NCBI GenBank assembly: GCA_947488325.1
Contig: CANKYZ010000001.1
Coordinates: 62,001 to 126,000, forward strand
Direction of reading: 5' to 3'
DNA: 64,000 nt
Source of the DNA: an uncultured Erythrobacter sp.
Lineage (GTDB): Bacteria > Pseudomonadota > Alphaproteobacteria > Sphingomonadales > Sphingomonadaceae
The position numbers and the translations under genes are program-made. How positions within the stretch are numbered: position 1 is the first letter of the stretch; every line of letters begins with the position of its first letter. This document shows, in pieces, positions 1-9,943 of the stretch. The notes below the pieces were generated by a model. It worked only from the letters and a program-made list of their open reading frames with translations, did no database searches and was not told the DNA's origin.

Positions 1-1
1 A

Positions 2-1120
2 ATGTGGCGCGAAGTAGGGCGTCGCAACACAAATTTGCATCGAGATTGGCAGAGCCGCCTAACTGCCGAGAACGGCGAGGTTCGCTCTCGCCTTAAGGCT
101 ATTGAACAGGGGGAGTTGCCTGCTCTCTCAACGGAGGCTGTCGAATCGCTGCGCACCGTAGCTTTGGCACAATCAGATCCGCAAGCGACACGAGTATCGT
201 CCAAGAACGCGCTCGAAAGCATCGTCCCTGGAATGCCTTCGCTTGTTGGAGGTTCGGCTGACTTGAGCGGATCGAACGGCACAAGAACGGATCATCACTC
301 GGACTTCAGCAACGAAATTAGGTCAGGCAACTATATCCGTTACGGCGTGCGCGAACACGCTATGGCCGCAATAATGAACGGTATAGCTCTGTCCGGGGCA
401 TACACACCCTATGGCGGAACGTTTCTGGTGTTTAGCGACTATTGCCGCCCAGCGATCCGCTTGTCAGCCCTAATGCGGCTTCGAGTGATCTACGTCTTCA
501 CGCATGACTCCATCGGTTTGGGTGAGGACGGACCGACCCACCAACCCGTTGAGCATCTGGCCAGCCTGCGCCTGATTCCGGGTCTACAGGTCTTGCGGCC
601 TGCAGACGCCGTCGAGGTCGCCGAATGCTGGGAGATGGCACTCAACAGTGACGGGCCGACCGCCTTGGTTTTGTCTCGCCAGAATCTCCCTCAGTTCCGC
701 GTTCATGCAGATAAGAACCTTAGCGCCAATGGAGCCTATCGAGTTGCCTCGTGCCAAGAGCCTGCGGATGTGAGAATTTTTGCAAGCGGGTCCGAAGTCC
801 ATTTGGCGATAGAGGCCGGAGAACACCTTATGAAGAAAGGGGTCAAAACCGAGGTCTTTTCGGTTCCTCGTCTCGACCGTGTGGCCCGCTCCGATTCCGG
901 GCAATCAACACTCAAGGCACCGCCCGCGCTCCAAGTCGCGATCGAGGCTGGGTTGCCAGATCCTTGGCGACCGATTGTCGGAGATGAAGGCTTGATCTTT
1001 GGCGTCGATCATTTCGGTGAATCCGCGTCCGCCGAAGAGCTCTTTGAGCAATTCGGACTGACACCCGAGCAGGTCGTCGCAGGGATACAGAATCATCTAA
1101 TTTCAAAGGTACAAAAATGA
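2..1120 (+). CDS. tkt: Transketolase, C-terminal part (5' end outside window)
   Basis: Thiamine-diphosphate enzyme of the non-oxidative pentose phosphate pathway that transfers two-carbon ketol units between sugar phosphates. The visible 372 residues hold the pyrimidine-binding and C-terminal domains. GSADLSGSN, the ThDP-proximal GVREHAM, the [15 protein letters not shown] stretch and [18 protein letters not shown] are all typical. The N-terminal PP domain lies left of the window, so the gene is cut by the edge and the true start is not visible. Its stop overlaps the transaldolase start (ATGA), which implies translational coupling. The sequence looks somewhat divergent for a housekeeping transketolase, so an accessory copy is possible. 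Confidence 0.9.
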   Translation: MWREVGRRNTNLHRDWQSRLTAENGEVRSRLKAIEQGELPALSTEAVESLRTVALAQSDPQATRVSSKNALESIVPGMPSLVGGSADLSGSNGTRTDHHSDFSNEIRSGNYIRYGVREHAMAAIMNGIALSGAYTPYGGTFLVFSDYCRPAIRLSALMRLRVIYVFTHDSIGLGEDGPTHQPVEHLASLRLIPGLQVLRPADAVEVAECWEMALNSDGPTALVLSRQNLPQFRVHADKNLSANGAYRVASCQEPADVRIFASGSEVHLAIEAGEHLMKKGVKTEVFSVPRLDRVARSDSGQSTLKAPPALQVAIEAGLPDPWRPIVGDEGLIFGVDHFGESASAEELFEQFGLTPEQVVAGIQNHLISKVQK

Positions 1121-1773
1121 AATTCTTTGCCGACACAGCCGAACTCGACGACATTAAAGAACTCGCCGCAACCGGCCTCCTCGATGGCGTCACCACCAAT
1201 CCTTCGCTGATCGCCAAGTCGGGTCGCGATTTCATGGAAGTGACGAAGGAAATCTGCGATATCGTTGACGGTCCGGTCAGCGCCGAAGTTGTCGCATTGG
1301 ACCATGAGACGATGATGAAAGAGGCAGAAGTCCTGCGCAAGATCGCGGACAATGTCTGCATCAAGGTGCCGCTGACGATTGATGGCCTGAAGACCTGCAA
1401 GTCGCTGACCAGCGACGGTACAATGGTCAACGTCACGCTATGTTTCTCTGCCAATCAGGCGCTGCTTGCAGCCAAGGCCGGGGCGAGCTTCATCAGCCCG
1501 TTTGTCGGGCGGCACGATGACAACGGCTTCAACGGAATGGAACTGATCGAAGATATCCGTCTGGTTTATGACAACTACGAATACGGCACAGAAATTCTGG
1601 TCGCGAGCGTGCGGCATGTGATCCACGTGCTGGAAAGCGCAAAGATCGGCGCCGATGTTATGACCGCTCCACCAAAGGTTATCCAGCAACTCTTCAATCA
1701 CACGCTGACTGACAAGGGCATCGAGGGCTTTTTGAAAGACTGGAAATCGACCGGACAGAGTATTTTGGCGTGA
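1117..1773 (+). CDS. Transaldolase / fructose-6-phosphate aldolase family (TalC-like)
   Basis: A 218-residue short-type transaldolase of the FSA/TalC subfamily, a class I Schiff-base aldolase of the cytosolic pentose phosphate pathway. It opens with [16 protein letters not shown] and has [14 protein letters not shown]. The catalytic lysine is K83 in CIKVPLT, and the C-terminal half has the family's ADVMTAPP and LTDKGI motifs. The start overlaps the transketolase stop by 4 bases and the stop overlaps the GTG start of malate synthase, so the three genes are probably one operon. Choosing between transaldolase and fructose-6-phosphate aldolase activity from sequence alone is not safe. Pairing with transketolase favours transaldolase. 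Confidence 0.88.
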   Translation: MKFFADTAELDDIKELAATGLLDGVTTNPSLIAKSGRDFMEVTKEICDIVDGPVSAEVVALDHETMMKEAEVLRKIADNVCIKVPLTIDGLKTCKSLTSDGTMVNVTLCFSANQALLAAKAGASFISPFVGRHDDNGFNGMELIEDIRLVYDNYEYGTEILVASVRHVIHVLESAKIGADVMTAPPKVIQQLFNHTLTDKGIEGFLKDWKSTGQSILA

Positions 1774-3893
1774 CTGCTTTTTCCCCTCGTTCGGGGATTC
1801 AGATCGATACCAATCTTGCTGAATTTCTGGAGCAAGAGGTGCTTGAGCCGCTGGGACGTGATGTGGTTGCTTTCTGGGATGGCTTTACGAAACTGCTGTC
1901 AGACTTTGCGCCGCGCAATGCAGCGCTGCTTGAAAAGCGCGAAGATCTCCAGGCGAAGATCGATGCTTGGCATAAAGAGCGCGCAGGAAAGCTGCATGAT
2001 GCCGTCGCCTATAAGGCGTTTCTGCAGGAGATCGGCTATCTCGTGTCCGAGCCGGGTGATTTCCAGATCGGCACGCAGAATGTCGATCCCGAAATCGCCA
2101 CGATGGCAGGTCCCCAATTGGTGGTGCCGGTGCTCAATGCCCGCTTCCTGCTAAATGCTGCCAATGCGCGCTGGGGCAGCCTCTACGATGCATTTTACGG
2201 CACAGACGCACTTGATGCGCCACCCGCCAGGCCCGGTGGCTATGACAATGAACGCGGCGCAGCTGTCATCGCTCGCGGGCGTGAGTTCCTCGATCAGACC
2301 ATTCCTCTTGCTTCGGGAAGTTGGGCAGACCTGACCTTCGACGATATCCGCGCCGAAGGAATAGCGATCGCGGATCAGGACCAGTATGTTGGAGCCACTC
2401 ACAAAGGCCATGTGTTTGCAAACAATGGCTTGCATATTGAGATCGTTTTTGACTGTCATGCCCCGGTCGGCGCAAATGACAAAGCTGGCATTGCCGACAT
2501 CCTTATCGAAGCTGCCCTTACTACGATATGCGATTGCGAAGATTCGGTCGCAACGGTCGATTCCAAAGACAAGTTGCTGGCTTACAGCAATTGGTTGGGT
2601 ATCATTCGCGGTGATCTGGAAGCGCGCTTCAAGAAGGGAAAAAGCACCGAAACCCGGAGACTAAAGGGGGACAAGGCCTACCTCACACCAAAAGGCGAAC
2701 GGCTACGACTACAAGGCCGCAGCCTGCTATTCGTTCGCAATGTCGGACATCTGATGACCAATCCGGCAATCCGGCTTGCTGATGGTTCGGAAGTGCCCGA
2801 GTGCATAATGGACGCAGTCTTCACCAGCGCGATTGGCGCATTGGATGTCGAGGGTCACGCGAAATACGGCAATAGCCGTCACGGCAGCATCTATATCGTG
2901 AAACCGAAGATGCATGGGCCGGAAGAATGCGCCTTCACTAATGACCTGTTCAATGCGGTTGAGGATCTGCTCGGCCTTGCGCGTCACACGATCAAGGTCG
3001 GCGTGATGGACGAGGAACGCCGCACCAGCGCCAATCTGGGCTCTTGTATAGAGGCGGTGAAGGACCGGATCGTGTTCATCAACACCGGCTTCCTCGACCG
3101 CACAGGCGATGAAATTCACACATCGATGCAAGCGGGTCCGATGATCCGCAAAGCTGAGATGAAGACCAGCACTTGGCTCTCTGCCTATGAGGCGCGCAAT
3201 GTTGGCATCGGCCTGAAGCACGGCCTGTCAGGCAAAGCGCAAATCGGCAAAGGTATGTGGGCTGCACCCGATCTGATGGGGCAGATGCTGGTCGAGAAGA
3301 TCGGCCATCTCAAAGCTGGTGCAAACACCGCTTGGGTGCCGTCACCGACCGCCGCGACGCTGCATGCGCTGCATTATCATCAGGCAAATGTGTTCGAAAT
3401 TCAGAAACAGCTCGGCGAAATTCCCTCAGTGGATGAACTGCTGCAAATCCCGCTGGCGGAAGGCACCAATTGGTCGGAAGACGAGCTACGCGAGGAGCTC
3501 GACAACAATTGCCAGGGCCTGCTTGGTTATGTCGTGCGCTGGATCGATGCGGGCGTTGGTTGTTCCAAAGTGCCGGACGTCAACGATGTCGGTCTGATGG
3601 AAGATCGCGCGACACTGCGTATCTCATCGCAGCATATGGCGAACTGGCTGCATCACGGCGTGGTGAGCGAGGACATGATCATGGATTCGCTGCGCCGGAT
3701 GGCGGAGAAAGTCGATACGCAGAATGCGGGCGATCCCTCTTACGAACCACTCAGTGGCAACGAAGAGGGGATCGCGTTCAAGGCGGCTAAAGATCTGATC
3801 TTCAAGGGCGTCGAGCAACCGAGCGGCTATACCGAACCACTGTTGCACGCATGGCGGATCAAGAAAAAGTGGGGAACAAAGGATGGGGACTGA
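1770..3893 (+). CDS. glcB: Malate synthase G
   Basis: Condenses glyoxylate with acetyl-CoA to malate in the glyoxylate bypass. At 707 residues it has the length of the monomeric G-type enzyme. Visible family blocks are the RGDLEARF region near residue 280, the [13 protein letters not shown] and [12 protein letters not shown] barrel strands, the [15 protein letters not shown] stretch, and [12 protein letters not shown], which carries the catalytic-base aspartate of the family. It starts with GTG overlapping the transaldolase stop. The next small gene starts inside its last codons. A tkt-tal-glcB arrangement is unusual and may mean these genes are part of, or moved with, the neighbouring mobile element. 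Confidence 0.95.
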   Translation: MTAFSPRSGIQIDTNLAEFLEQEVLEPLGRDVVAFWDGFTKLLSDFAPRNAALLEKREDLQAKIDAWHKERAGKLHDAVAYKAFLQEIGYLVSEPGDFQIGTQNVDPEIATMAGPQLVVPVLNARFLLNAANARWGSLYDAFYGTDALDAPPARPGGYDNERGAAVIARGREFLDQTIPLASGSWADLTFDDIRAEGIAIADQDQYVGATHKGHVFANNGLHIEIVFDCHAPVGANDKAGIADILIEAALTTICDCEDSVATVDSKDKLLAYSNWLGIIRGDLEARFKKGKSTETRRLKGDKAYLTPKGERLRLQGRSLLFVRNVGHLMTNPAIRLADGSEVPECIMDAVFTSAIGALDVEGHAKYGNSRHGSIYIVKPKMHGPEECAFTNDLFNAVEDLLGLARHTIKVGVMDEERRTSANLGSCIEAVKDRIVFINTGFLDRTGDEIHTSMQAGPMIRKAEMKTSTWLSAYEARNVGIGLKHGLSGKAQIGKGMWAAPDLMGQMLVEKIGHLKAGANTAWVPSPTAATLHALHYHQANVFEIQKQLGEIPSVDELLQIPLAEGTNWSEDELREELDNNCQGLLGYVVRWIDAGVGCSKVPDVNDVGLMEDRATLRISSQHMANWLHHGVVSEDMIMDSLRRMAEKVDTQNAGDPSYEPLSGNEEGIAFKAAKDLIFKGVEQPSGYTEPLLHAWRIKKKWGTKDGD

Positions 3894-4272
3894 ACCGGGA
3901 GGAAAAGCGACAGCCGAGCAGTTGAGGCAAGAACTCGATAGGCTCGCTGAGCTTCAAGGCGCTCTTGGGAAAAATGAGGCGCGTGACGATGAGGGTTTTC
4001 GTAGGGAGTTGGCCGCACTTCGCCGAGAAGCGTGGGAGACTATCTTTCAAATACAAAAGACCGCCGATCAGTATTTCAGGGAGCTAGGAAACACCGAACT
4101 TCACAAAGAGTTCAAGACAAGATTTCAACACATGAAGGACGCCGCCTTCGATCATCAAGCGAAGTGGCGCGGCCTCGACGTCGATCACAACAGCCCCAGC
4201 TATCAAGAGTCTGTCAGGAAGGTCATCAAGGCAAACAAAGAATTCACTGGCTGGGCAAAAACGAAATTCTGA
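3883..4272 (+). CDS. Hypothetical protein (129 aa, charged, helical)
   Basis: Not recognised. The start overlaps the last 11 bases of malate synthase, which suggests coupling to that operon. The product is rich in Glu, Lys, Arg and Gln. It has heptad-like stretches in the first 60 residues (LRQELDRLAELQ, RRELAALRREAW), so a coiled coil is likely, and there is no signal peptide or membrane segment. The second half contains several aromatic positions (ADQYFRELGN, AKWRGLDVDH). It lies between the malate synthase gene and the LysR gene of the conjugative element, so it could sit at the element's margin. Coding status is supported by length, an in-frame start and its placement, not by homology. 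Confidence 0.55.
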   Translation: MGTEPGGKATAEQLRQELDRLAELQGALGKNEARDDEGFRRELAALRREAWETIFQIQKTADQYFRELGNTELHKEFKTRFQHMKDAAFDHQAKWRGLDVDHNSPSYQESVRKVIKANKEFTGWAKTKF

Positions 4273-4302
4273 ACTCACTAGTCGAGCGCCAAAGAGACAC
4301 GC

Positions 4303-5211
4303 ATGCCTCTAGACCTTCGCCAACTCCGCTTTGCGGTGACTGCAGCTGAGAAGACCAGCTTTCTTCGCGCCGCCAAACACCTGAACGTCAAGCAGTCGAC
4401 CCTGAGTAAAAAGGTCTCGGCGCTAGAGCACCGTCTGGGGATAGTGTTGTTCGAGCGCTCTACGCGCGGCGTCGTGCCAACCGACTCTGGAAAAGCATTT
4501 CTGGAAGTCGCGCGCAGGATAGTGAGGGATGTTGATAATCTTCAGGCAACCGCCAAGGCAGTTCGTTACGGCGAGGTAGGCCGCTTGATGGTGGGTTTTT
4601 CAGCGTCGCTTTCAACCGGAAATCTGCGCTTGCTGCTTGGTGATGTGTTAGGGGGTTTTACGGACATTCAATTGGATGCCATGGAAGCCGGCCCAGATCG
4701 CCTGATAGCAAACCTTCAAGCGCGCATCGTTGACATCGCTATCGATCCGGGTCCGCTCGAAGAAGCCGGTATTTTCAAACGTTGGTTATGGTCAGAGCGG
4801 CTTATGGTCGTGTTGCCGCAAGAACACTCACTACTTGATCAAGAAACGATTCTCTGGACTGATCTGCGCAATTCTGTGTTCGTAATGCCTAGTGATTGTT
4901 CGGGCCCGGTGATTTCCGAACAGATCCGAAAACGGCTTGGAGGCCATGGTTTCAACGCTCAGATAGTCACTCAAGATACAAGCAGCGAAACGATTGCCGC
5001 AATGGTGCCCTACGGAAAGTTTCTGACAATTGTTCCCGAAAGCGCAACCGGCTCCCGTCGCAACGATACTGCTTTTCGCGAGATTTCAGAGTCGACCGGG
5101 TTTGCACATCTCGACTTCTACGCTTGGTGGCGCAAGGACAACGACAATCCGGCGCTTGCCCGATTCTTCAAACTGATCGACGAGCGCTATCCGCTCTCGG
5201 CTGCCAACTGA
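4303..5211 (+). CDS. LysR-family transcriptional regulator
   Basis: A 302-residue LysR-type regulator. The N-terminal winged helix-turn-helix occupies about residues 4-62 (LRQLRFAVTAAEKTSFLRAA, then STLSKKVSALEHRLG and LFERSTRG). A type-2 periplasmic-binding-like effector domain follows to the C terminus. It is convergent with the DUF2274/trb operon, and the two 3' ends overlap by 25 bases. LysR genes at this place are common beside trb operons of sphingomonad ICEs, so it probably belongs to the element. Its target and inducer cannot be told from the sequence. Confidence 0.88.
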   Translation: MPLDLRQLRFAVTAAEKTSFLRAAKHLNVKQSTLSKKVSALEHRLGIVLFERSTRGVVPTDSGKAFLEVARRIVRDVDNLQATAKAVRYGEVGRLMVGFSASLSTGNLRLLLGDVLGGFTDIQLDAMEAGPDRLIANLQARIVDIAIDPGPLEEAGIFKRWLWSERLMVVLPQEHSLLDQETILWTDLRNSVFVMPSDCSGPVISEQIRKRLGGHGFNAQIVTQDTSSETIAAMVPYGKFLTIVPESATGSRRNDTAFREISESTGFAHLDFYAWWRKDNDNPALARFFKLIDERYPLSAAN

Positions 5212-5426
5212 GCGTCGCGGCGTGCCTTCGCAAACTCCCGGTCGGTAGCGATGAAACGCTCAAGCATGGGCGCAATCAGTTTGTCCGGCTCGGGCGCACC
5301 TTTTGTGTTCCCTCCATTGAGCACGACGCCATAGGCAGCGAGATCGCGGTGCAATCGCGTGGGTAGCTCGACCGTGAGCTTGATCGGCTTTTCGTCAGTG
5401 ATGTCGGAAAGTTTGAGCCGGGTCAT
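5187..5426 (-). CDS. DUF2274 family protein
   Basis: A 79-residue protein starting MTRLKLSDITDEKPIKLTVE, the usual opening of the small DUF2274 proteins found immediately after trbI in Trb-type transfer operons. The middle (LPTRLHRDLAAYGVVL) resembles a ribbon-helix-helix fold, so DNA or partner binding is possible but unproven. The start was chosen at the ATG overlapping the trbI stop (ATGA), because the longer open frame upstream runs inside trbI. The last 25 bases overlap the end of the convergent LysR gene. Confidence 0.8.
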   Translation of the reverse strand: MTRLKLSDITDEKPIKLTVELPTRLHRDLAAYGVVLNGGNTKGAPEPDKLIAPMLERFIATDREFAKARRDAQLAAESG

Positions 5427-6592
5427 GACGCATTCTCCATGACGATATCGCGAGTCACCAGCACCCTGACCGGATAGCCGGGCCGAATGGTCAGCGTCGG
5501 GCGAATATCGAGTTCGCGCGCAACGATTTGCTCGCCTGCGCGGCCCACGCTTTCCTGACTGCCGCGCCGCAGAGCGCGCACCAATTCGCTGTCGCCGCCG
5601 GAGCCTAATTCGCTGCCAATGCCCAAAAGGGTCGAGACAAACGCCCCCCTCAACACACCGCCCCAATGGTAATCGACACCATCCTCCAGTCCGGCATAAC
5701 CCGACGGATCGGCGGCAGGTTGGCGTTCGAGCACAACTGAGCGTCCATCGGGCAGGATCAGTCTGTTCCAGGCCAGGAGCACGCGGCGCTGCCCGAAACC
5801 GACATCGGATTCGTAGTCGCCGATAAGGCGCGCACCCTGCGGGATCAGCAGGTGCCGCCCGGTCAGGCTGTCATAGACATTCTCGGTCACCTGCGCGGTC
5901 ACGAGGCCGGGCTGGTCGGAACGGATGCCCGTGATCAGCGCTGCAGGAATGACCGATCCGGCCTGCAACAGAGATGCCGATGGTGCGGATTCAAGGCGGT
6001 GCAAAGAGATCGTGCGGCGTTCGGCAGGGCGATCAAGAAAACCAGGCTCTTGATTGGATGTTGGAGGCCCGACGGCCGGGGCGGATTGCCCAGCTGGAGA
6101 CACAGCTTGCGCGAGATCGGCTGCGGGCGTTCCGCCGCCGAAGAACAGGCGGCTGCCTCTTGCGGCTTCGCGTTCCTGTTCGAGTTGCCGGCGCGCTGCT
6201 TCCTCGGGACTGATACCCTGCGGCGGTGGCGGCTGCGTACCCACTGGCGGTAGTTCGGCTACGGCTCCGCGATCCTGAGCATTGAGGATCGGTTCGCCGA
6301 GATCGCCGGGGAGCGGCGGCCCGAGCTGCGGAACCTGGGAGTAGTCCTGAGGCGCAGATGCCAATCCATCCGCTACCGCTATGCCATCAGTGTTGAATTG
6401 TTCTTCTCCGTCCTCTTGCGACGCCGGTTGCAACGCGAAAATCAGTGCACCGCCGACCAGAGCCAATCCTACTGCGCTGGCGACACCGATTGCCTTTCGC
6501 GAGAGCCGCACTACGCGCGGGCTTTCGCCGCGCAGACGAGTGATGGATTCGGCATCGACGGGCCGTTCGGGATCAGGCTCGCTGTTCATCAC
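5423..6592 (-). CDS. trbI: TrbI/VirB10-like type IV secretion protein
   Basis: Inner-to-outer membrane scaffold of the mating-pair-formation type IV secretion system. The 389-residue protein has a short cytoplasmic N terminus, one membrane helix at about residues 36-54 (GVASAVGLALVGGALIFAL), a Pro/Gln-rich periplasmic linker at about 85-130, and the conserved VirB10 C-terminal domain (AGSVIPAALITGIRSDQPG, then LLIPQGARLIGDYES and DLPG-like turns). The start overlaps the stop of trbG by 4 bases. It is the second-last gene of the minus-strand trb operon. Confidence 0.93.
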   Translation of the reverse strand: MMNSEPDPERPVDAESITRLRGESPRVVRLSRKAIGVASAVGLALVGGALIFALQPASQEDGEEQFNTDGIAVADGLASAPQDYSQVPQLGPPLPGDLGEPILNAQDRGAVAELPPVGTQPPPPQGISPEEAARRQLEQEREAARGSRLFFGGGTPAADLAQAVSPAGQSAPAVGPPTSNQEPGFLDRPAERRTISLHRLESAPSASLLQAGSVIPAALITGIRSDQPGLVTAQVTENVYDSLTGRHLLIPQGARLIGDYESDVGFGQRRVLLAWNRLILPDGRSVVLERQPAADPSGYAGLEDGVDYHWGGVLRGAFVSTLLGIGSELGSGGDSELVRALRRGSQESVGRAGEQIVARELDIRPTLTIRPGYPVRVLVTRDIVMENAS

Positions 6593-7584
6593 TCGCTCCG
6601 CGTCCGATTGGTGATCTTGACCCGCACCTGCCTGCGCCCTGCGCCCAAGCGAAGCTCGGCCTTGTGAAACAGCCGGTCGACAATGAGATAGCGCCCGTTG
6701 ACCCGGTAATTGACCAACTCGGCCTCGCCCTCATCGCCGATGACGAAGAACGGGGGCATTTCGCCTTGCGCTATGTCGGGCGGAAATTCGACCAAGGTAC
6801 GCCTTCCGTCATCGAACACGCGAACGGGACGCCAGTCGGGCTTGTCGCCGGAAATGCGATAGGCGAAGTTGAGGTTCTCGACGGTAAATCCTTCAGCAAT
6901 CGGTGCGGGGCGCGCTGCTTCCGCTTCAGCTCTGCGCAAGGCGATCAACTCATCCTCTGGGTAGTGCCAGCTGACCGAGGCCATATAGACACGGGCATTA
7001 GCGCGCAGCTCGACATGGTAGGTCCGCCGATCGGTATTAATAACGAGGTTGGTGGTGATATCGGGCCGGGTCGGCTTGACGAGGATATGTACGCGGGTCG
7101 CCTCCCCCGAACCGCTCAGAGTATCGCCGATCATCCAGCGCACCGTATCGCCGGCTGCGACCGGGCCGGGACCAACCAGCTTCTCGCCTTCCTGCAGCGC
7201 GATGTCGGTCACCTGGCCTGGCTTAGTGTAGATCTGAAACAGCGCGCCCTCGCTATAGGCATAGCGTTGGATGGCATTGTCGAACCCTGCATCCTCAGGC
7301 TCGACGCGGGCGGAATCATTCGCCGCTCCCACGTTGCTCTCAGGATCGGGGTCGGGATCGGAGCCTGGGGAGCGGCGCGCGGCAGCGGGGGAGGACTGCC
7401 GCGATAGGGAGTTCATCAAGACAAGAGGCGCATGCGCGATGTCGGGCGGCGAGCGCAGGAGAGCGCCGATGACACTGGCCGTGGCCTGCGCCTGTGGTGC
7501 AGGCGTTGCCTGGACCGGCGCTGCGAAAGCGAGGAAAGCGAGACCGGCGAAAGCGATCTTGCGTGAGTGTGGCGGGCGGGACAT
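6589..7584 (-). CDS. trbG: TrbG/VirB9-like conjugal transfer protein
   Basis: Outer-membrane-complex component of the type IV secretion channel (VirB9/CagX family, 331 aa). A signal peptide is visible (KIAFAGLAFLAFAAPVQATP, cleavage near residue 26). It is followed by a low-complexity Asp/Pro-rich stretch (about residues 60-85), then the VirB9 beta-domain with YHVELRANARVYMASVSW and, near the end, FFVIGDEGEAELVNYRVNGR and YLIVDRLF, the classical C-terminal signature. It lies between trbF and trbI with overlapping ends. Confidence 0.93.
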   Translation of the reverse strand: MSRPPHSRKIAFAGLAFLAFAAPVQATPAPQAQATASVIGALLRSPPDIAHAPLVLMNSLSRQSSPAAARRSPGSDPDPDPESNVGAANDSARVEPEDAGFDNAIQRYAYSEGALFQIYTKPGQVTDIALQEGEKLVGPGPVAAGDTVRWMIGDTLSGSGEATRVHILVKPTRPDITTNLVINTDRRTYHVELRANARVYMASVSWHYPEDELIALRRAEAEAARPAPIAEGFTVENLNFAYRISGDKPDWRPVRVFDDGRRTLVEFPPDIAQGEMPPFFVIGDEGEAELVNYRVNGRYLIVDRLFHKAELRLGAGRRQVRVKITNRTRSE

Positions 7585-8264
7585 CAGCCGAGCTCCTTTG
7601 ACCAGTTGATGGAAGTGACGAAAATGCCGAGCGGGTTCTTGACGAGCGCATCGGGATTTCTGGGGGGCTGGACCGTGACGCCGAGAATGGCAGTCCAGCG
7701 GCTCGTCTCGGCCAGCGCGCCGTCGCGGTAACGCCGCTCGACCCAGGCGACCCGGAAGCTGCGGGATGAGGCGCGGATCACGCTGGTGACATCGACCGCG
7801 ACCTGTTCGCGGCCGATCATGGCAAAAGGATCATTGAGCCTCGCATAGTCATTGAGCGCCAGCGCGCCCCTGTCGCTCGCGAAATCATAGGCCCTAAGCC
7901 AGTTCTCGCGCACGACGATGGGATCGTCCGGGATGGCGCGGACATGCTCGATGAAACGGGCGAGATGGAATGCGATCTGCGGATCTGTTGGCGCGAACTC
8001 GGCATCGGCAGGTGCAACGCTGCGCGCCTCGCCAAGCTTGTCGACTTCGACCACCCAGGGGACGATGGTGCCGCGCGCATTCTGCCAGACGAGGCTGCCA
8101 GTCAGAACCGCGGAAAGTCCGAGCGCGCCGAAGAAAGCATAGCGCCAGCTGCGCGCCTGAACCCGAGCCGAGCCGATGCGCTCGTCCCAGACCTGCGCCG
8201 CGCGCTGATAAGGTGTCTCGGGCTCAGGCGTCTTGCCGTATCGGATCGAAGGCCTTCTGAACAT
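7584..8264 (-). CDS. trbF: TrbF/VirB8-like conjugal transfer protein
   Basis: Inner-membrane assembly factor of the mating channel, 226 aa. It has the TrbF-type N terminus (TPYQRAAQVWDERIGSARVQ), one membrane segment at about residues 42-60 (WRYAFFGALGLSAVLTGSLVW), and a periplasmic NTF2-like domain (PWVVEVDKLGEAR, AYDFASDRGALALNDYAR, SFRVAWVERRYRDG). TrbF of this kind performs the VirB8 role. Its stop is shared with the first base of trbG, and trbL ends 7 bases upstream. Confidence 0.92.
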   Translation of the reverse strand: MFRRPSIRYGKTPEPETPYQRAAQVWDERIGSARVQARSWRYAFFGALGLSAVLTGSLVWQNARGTIVPWVVEVDKLGEARSVAPADAEFAPTDPQIAFHLARFIEHVRAIPDDPIVVRENWLRAYDFASDRGALALNDYARLNDPFAMIGREQVAVDVTSVIRASSRSFRVAWVERRYRDGALAETSRWTAILGVTVQPPRNPDALVKNPLGIFVTSINWSKELG

Positions 8265-8271
8265 TTTGGAA

Positions 8272-9600
8272 TCAATCCTTCTCTTTGGTGTCGATGGAGG
8301 AACCCGCGCCGTGGCCGTCGCCGGCGCGCACGGTGTGCGCGGCCAGCGAAGCGGAGTGGCCGAGGCTCTGGCGCTGCTTCATGCTCTTGGCCCAGGCGGG
8401 CGAGCCGCTCGGCGGTCCGGCATCGGGAGCAGGTGCATCGGGAGCAGGTGCATCGCGGGCGGACGAGATCCGCCCGCCCATATTGGCGACTGAAGCGCGT
8501 GCCCCTTCGCGGAAATTGCCTTTTGCGCTATCTGCCGCCTTGCGCAGCGGCGATATGACTGCGCCTCCCGCGGCGCGGCCGACACCGGCCAGACCGCCTG
8601 CGACGGCGGCACCGCCGCTCTTTCCGGCAGAGCCGGTGGCGTAGGCCATGCTCGCACCGCCCGCGGCGCGCGATGTGCCTTGTGCAATCGAGGAGGCAGC
8701 ACTGGCCGCTGCACCACCTGCGAGCTTGGCGCCCGCGATGCCGCCGACGGCTGCGCCGCCTGCCAGCAAGGCCGTTCCTGCAGCAGCGCCTGCCCCTAGC
8801 TGCGGTCCGCCTGCAACGATGCCATTGGCGATGCCCGGACCGAAAATGCCAAGGCCGAGCAGCGTCAGACTGGCAAGGACGATGGCGAGTGCATCTTCAA
8901 TCGTTGGTTCGCCCGGAATGGCGCTGGTGAACTCTGCGGACAGAGTCGAGCCGATGCCGATGATGACGGCGAGCACCAGCACCTTGATGCCGGAAGAGAC
9001 CACATTACCGAGCACGCGTTCGGCCATAAAAGCGGTTTTGCCGAACAGACCGAAAGGAATGAGCACGAAGCCTGCAAGCGTCGTCAGCTTGAACTCGATC
9101 AAGGTTACGAAGAGCTGGATTGCGAGGATAAAGAACGCGATCACCACCACCGCCCAAGCAATCAGCAGGATCACAATCTGCAGGAAGTTCTCGAAGAAGC
9201 TGACATAGCCAAGCAAATCGGCCATGGATTTAAGCAGCGGCCAGGCGGCATCGATCCCGACCTGCGCGACCCGTCCGGGCTGAAGCAATTCTCCCGTGCC
9301 CAGACCTGAACCGCTCGCCTTGAGGCCGAGCCCCGCAAAGCTGTTGAAGACGATATTGGCGAGCGCGCTCCAATTGCCGATGATGTAGGCGAAGATGCCG
9401 ACAAAGAGCGTTTTCTTGACGAGGCGGGCGATGATGTCGTCGTTCTCGCCCCAGCTCCAGAACAGGGCGGCGAGCGTCACGTCGATCACGATCAGCGTGG
9501 TCGCGATAAAGGCGACCTCGCCCGACAGCAGACCGAAGCCGCTATCGATATATTGAGAGAAGATCGCGAGGAAACGATCGACGACGCCGGTCCCGCCCAT
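8272..9600 (-). CDS. trbL: TrbL/VirB6-like P-type conjugal transfer protein
   Basis: Polytopic inner-membrane protein of the transfer channel. The start was set at MGGTGVVDRFLAIFSQYIDS (442 aa), 1 base after the trbK stop, because the upstream extension lies inside trbK in another frame. Several hydrophobic helices fill residues 25-290, including ILLIAWAVVVIAFFILAIQL. The remaining C-terminal third is rich in Ala and Gly (AGAAAGTALLAGGAAVGG and onward) and ends in a charged cytoplasmic tail, as TrbL proteins do. Confidence 0.92.
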   Translation of the reverse strand: MGGTGVVDRFLAIFSQYIDSGFGLLSGEVAFIATTLIVIDVTLAALFWSWGENDDIIARLVKKTLFVGIFAYIIGNWSALANIVFNSFAGLGLKASGSGLGTGELLQPGRVAQVGIDAAWPLLKSMADLLGYVSFFENFLQIVILLIAWAVVVIAFFILAIQLFVTLIEFKLTTLAGFVLIPFGLFGKTAFMAERVLGNVVSSGIKVLVLAVIIGIGSTLSAEFTSAIPGEPTIEDALAIVLASLTLLGLGIFGPGIANGIVAGGPQLGAGAAAGTALLAGGAAVGGIAGAKLAGGAAASAASSIAQGTSRAAGGASMAYATGSAGKSGGAAVAGGLAGVGRAAGGAVISPLRKAADSAKGNFREGARASVANMGGRISSARDAPAPDAPAPDAGPPSGSPAWAKSMKQRQSLGHSASLAAHTVRAGDGHGAGSSIDTKEKD

Positions 9601-9601
9601 G

Positions 9602-9937
9602 TCAGTCCTCCCTTGGCTCGATAGGGGCCGGTAGGCTTGCCGCGGGCGGTGCCGGTGAGGGTTCTGCCTCAGTATAGGCATCGGGATGATCGACATTGAA
9701 GAAACGCTGCCGCTTCTCCGCCCAGGCCGCACGACAATCAGGCGACGACAGCGCCGCTTCGCCCATCTGAGCGCAGGCGCGCAGCTGCGCGGGAAGTGGA
9801 TCGCCATCGGGCATCCAAACGCTTGGCGTGGGCTTTGGACGCGGCGCAGACTCCTCGCGCATCTGCACGAGCGTCATGGTGAGCGCGATACCTACGAAGG
9901 CGGCCGCACCGATCCGCGCAAGGAGCTTGCCATCCAT
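9602..9937 (-). CDS. trbK: TrbK-like putative entry-exclusion protein
   Basis: A small 111-residue protein with one N-terminal hydrophobic segment (about residues 8-24, IGAAAFVGIALTMTLVQM), followed by a periplasmic domain with two cysteines (RACAQMGEAALSSPDCRAAW) and a Pro/Ala-rich tail. This layout and the position between trbJ and trbL match the TrbK-alt family. TrbK is known in related systems to limit redundant mating into cells that already carry the element. That role is inferred here from position and form. Confidence 0.82.
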   Translation of the reverse strand: MDGKLLARIGAAAFVGIALTMTLVQMREESAPRPKPTPSVWMPDGDPLPAQLRACAQMGEAALSSPDCRAAWAEKRQRFFNVDHPDAYTEAEPSPAPPAASLPAPIEPRED

Positions 9938-9943
9938 GAGTGC

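Noticed and set aside
1..4400. Search for a direct copy of the tRNA-Gly 3' end as left attachment site.
   Set aside because: No stretch resembling the T-arm/acceptor sequence was found by eye, so no att site is reported.
6664..7407. A 247-residue plus-strand open frame opposite trbG.
   Set aside because: Opposite a well-supported VirB9-like gene; the product shows no recognisable protein pattern.
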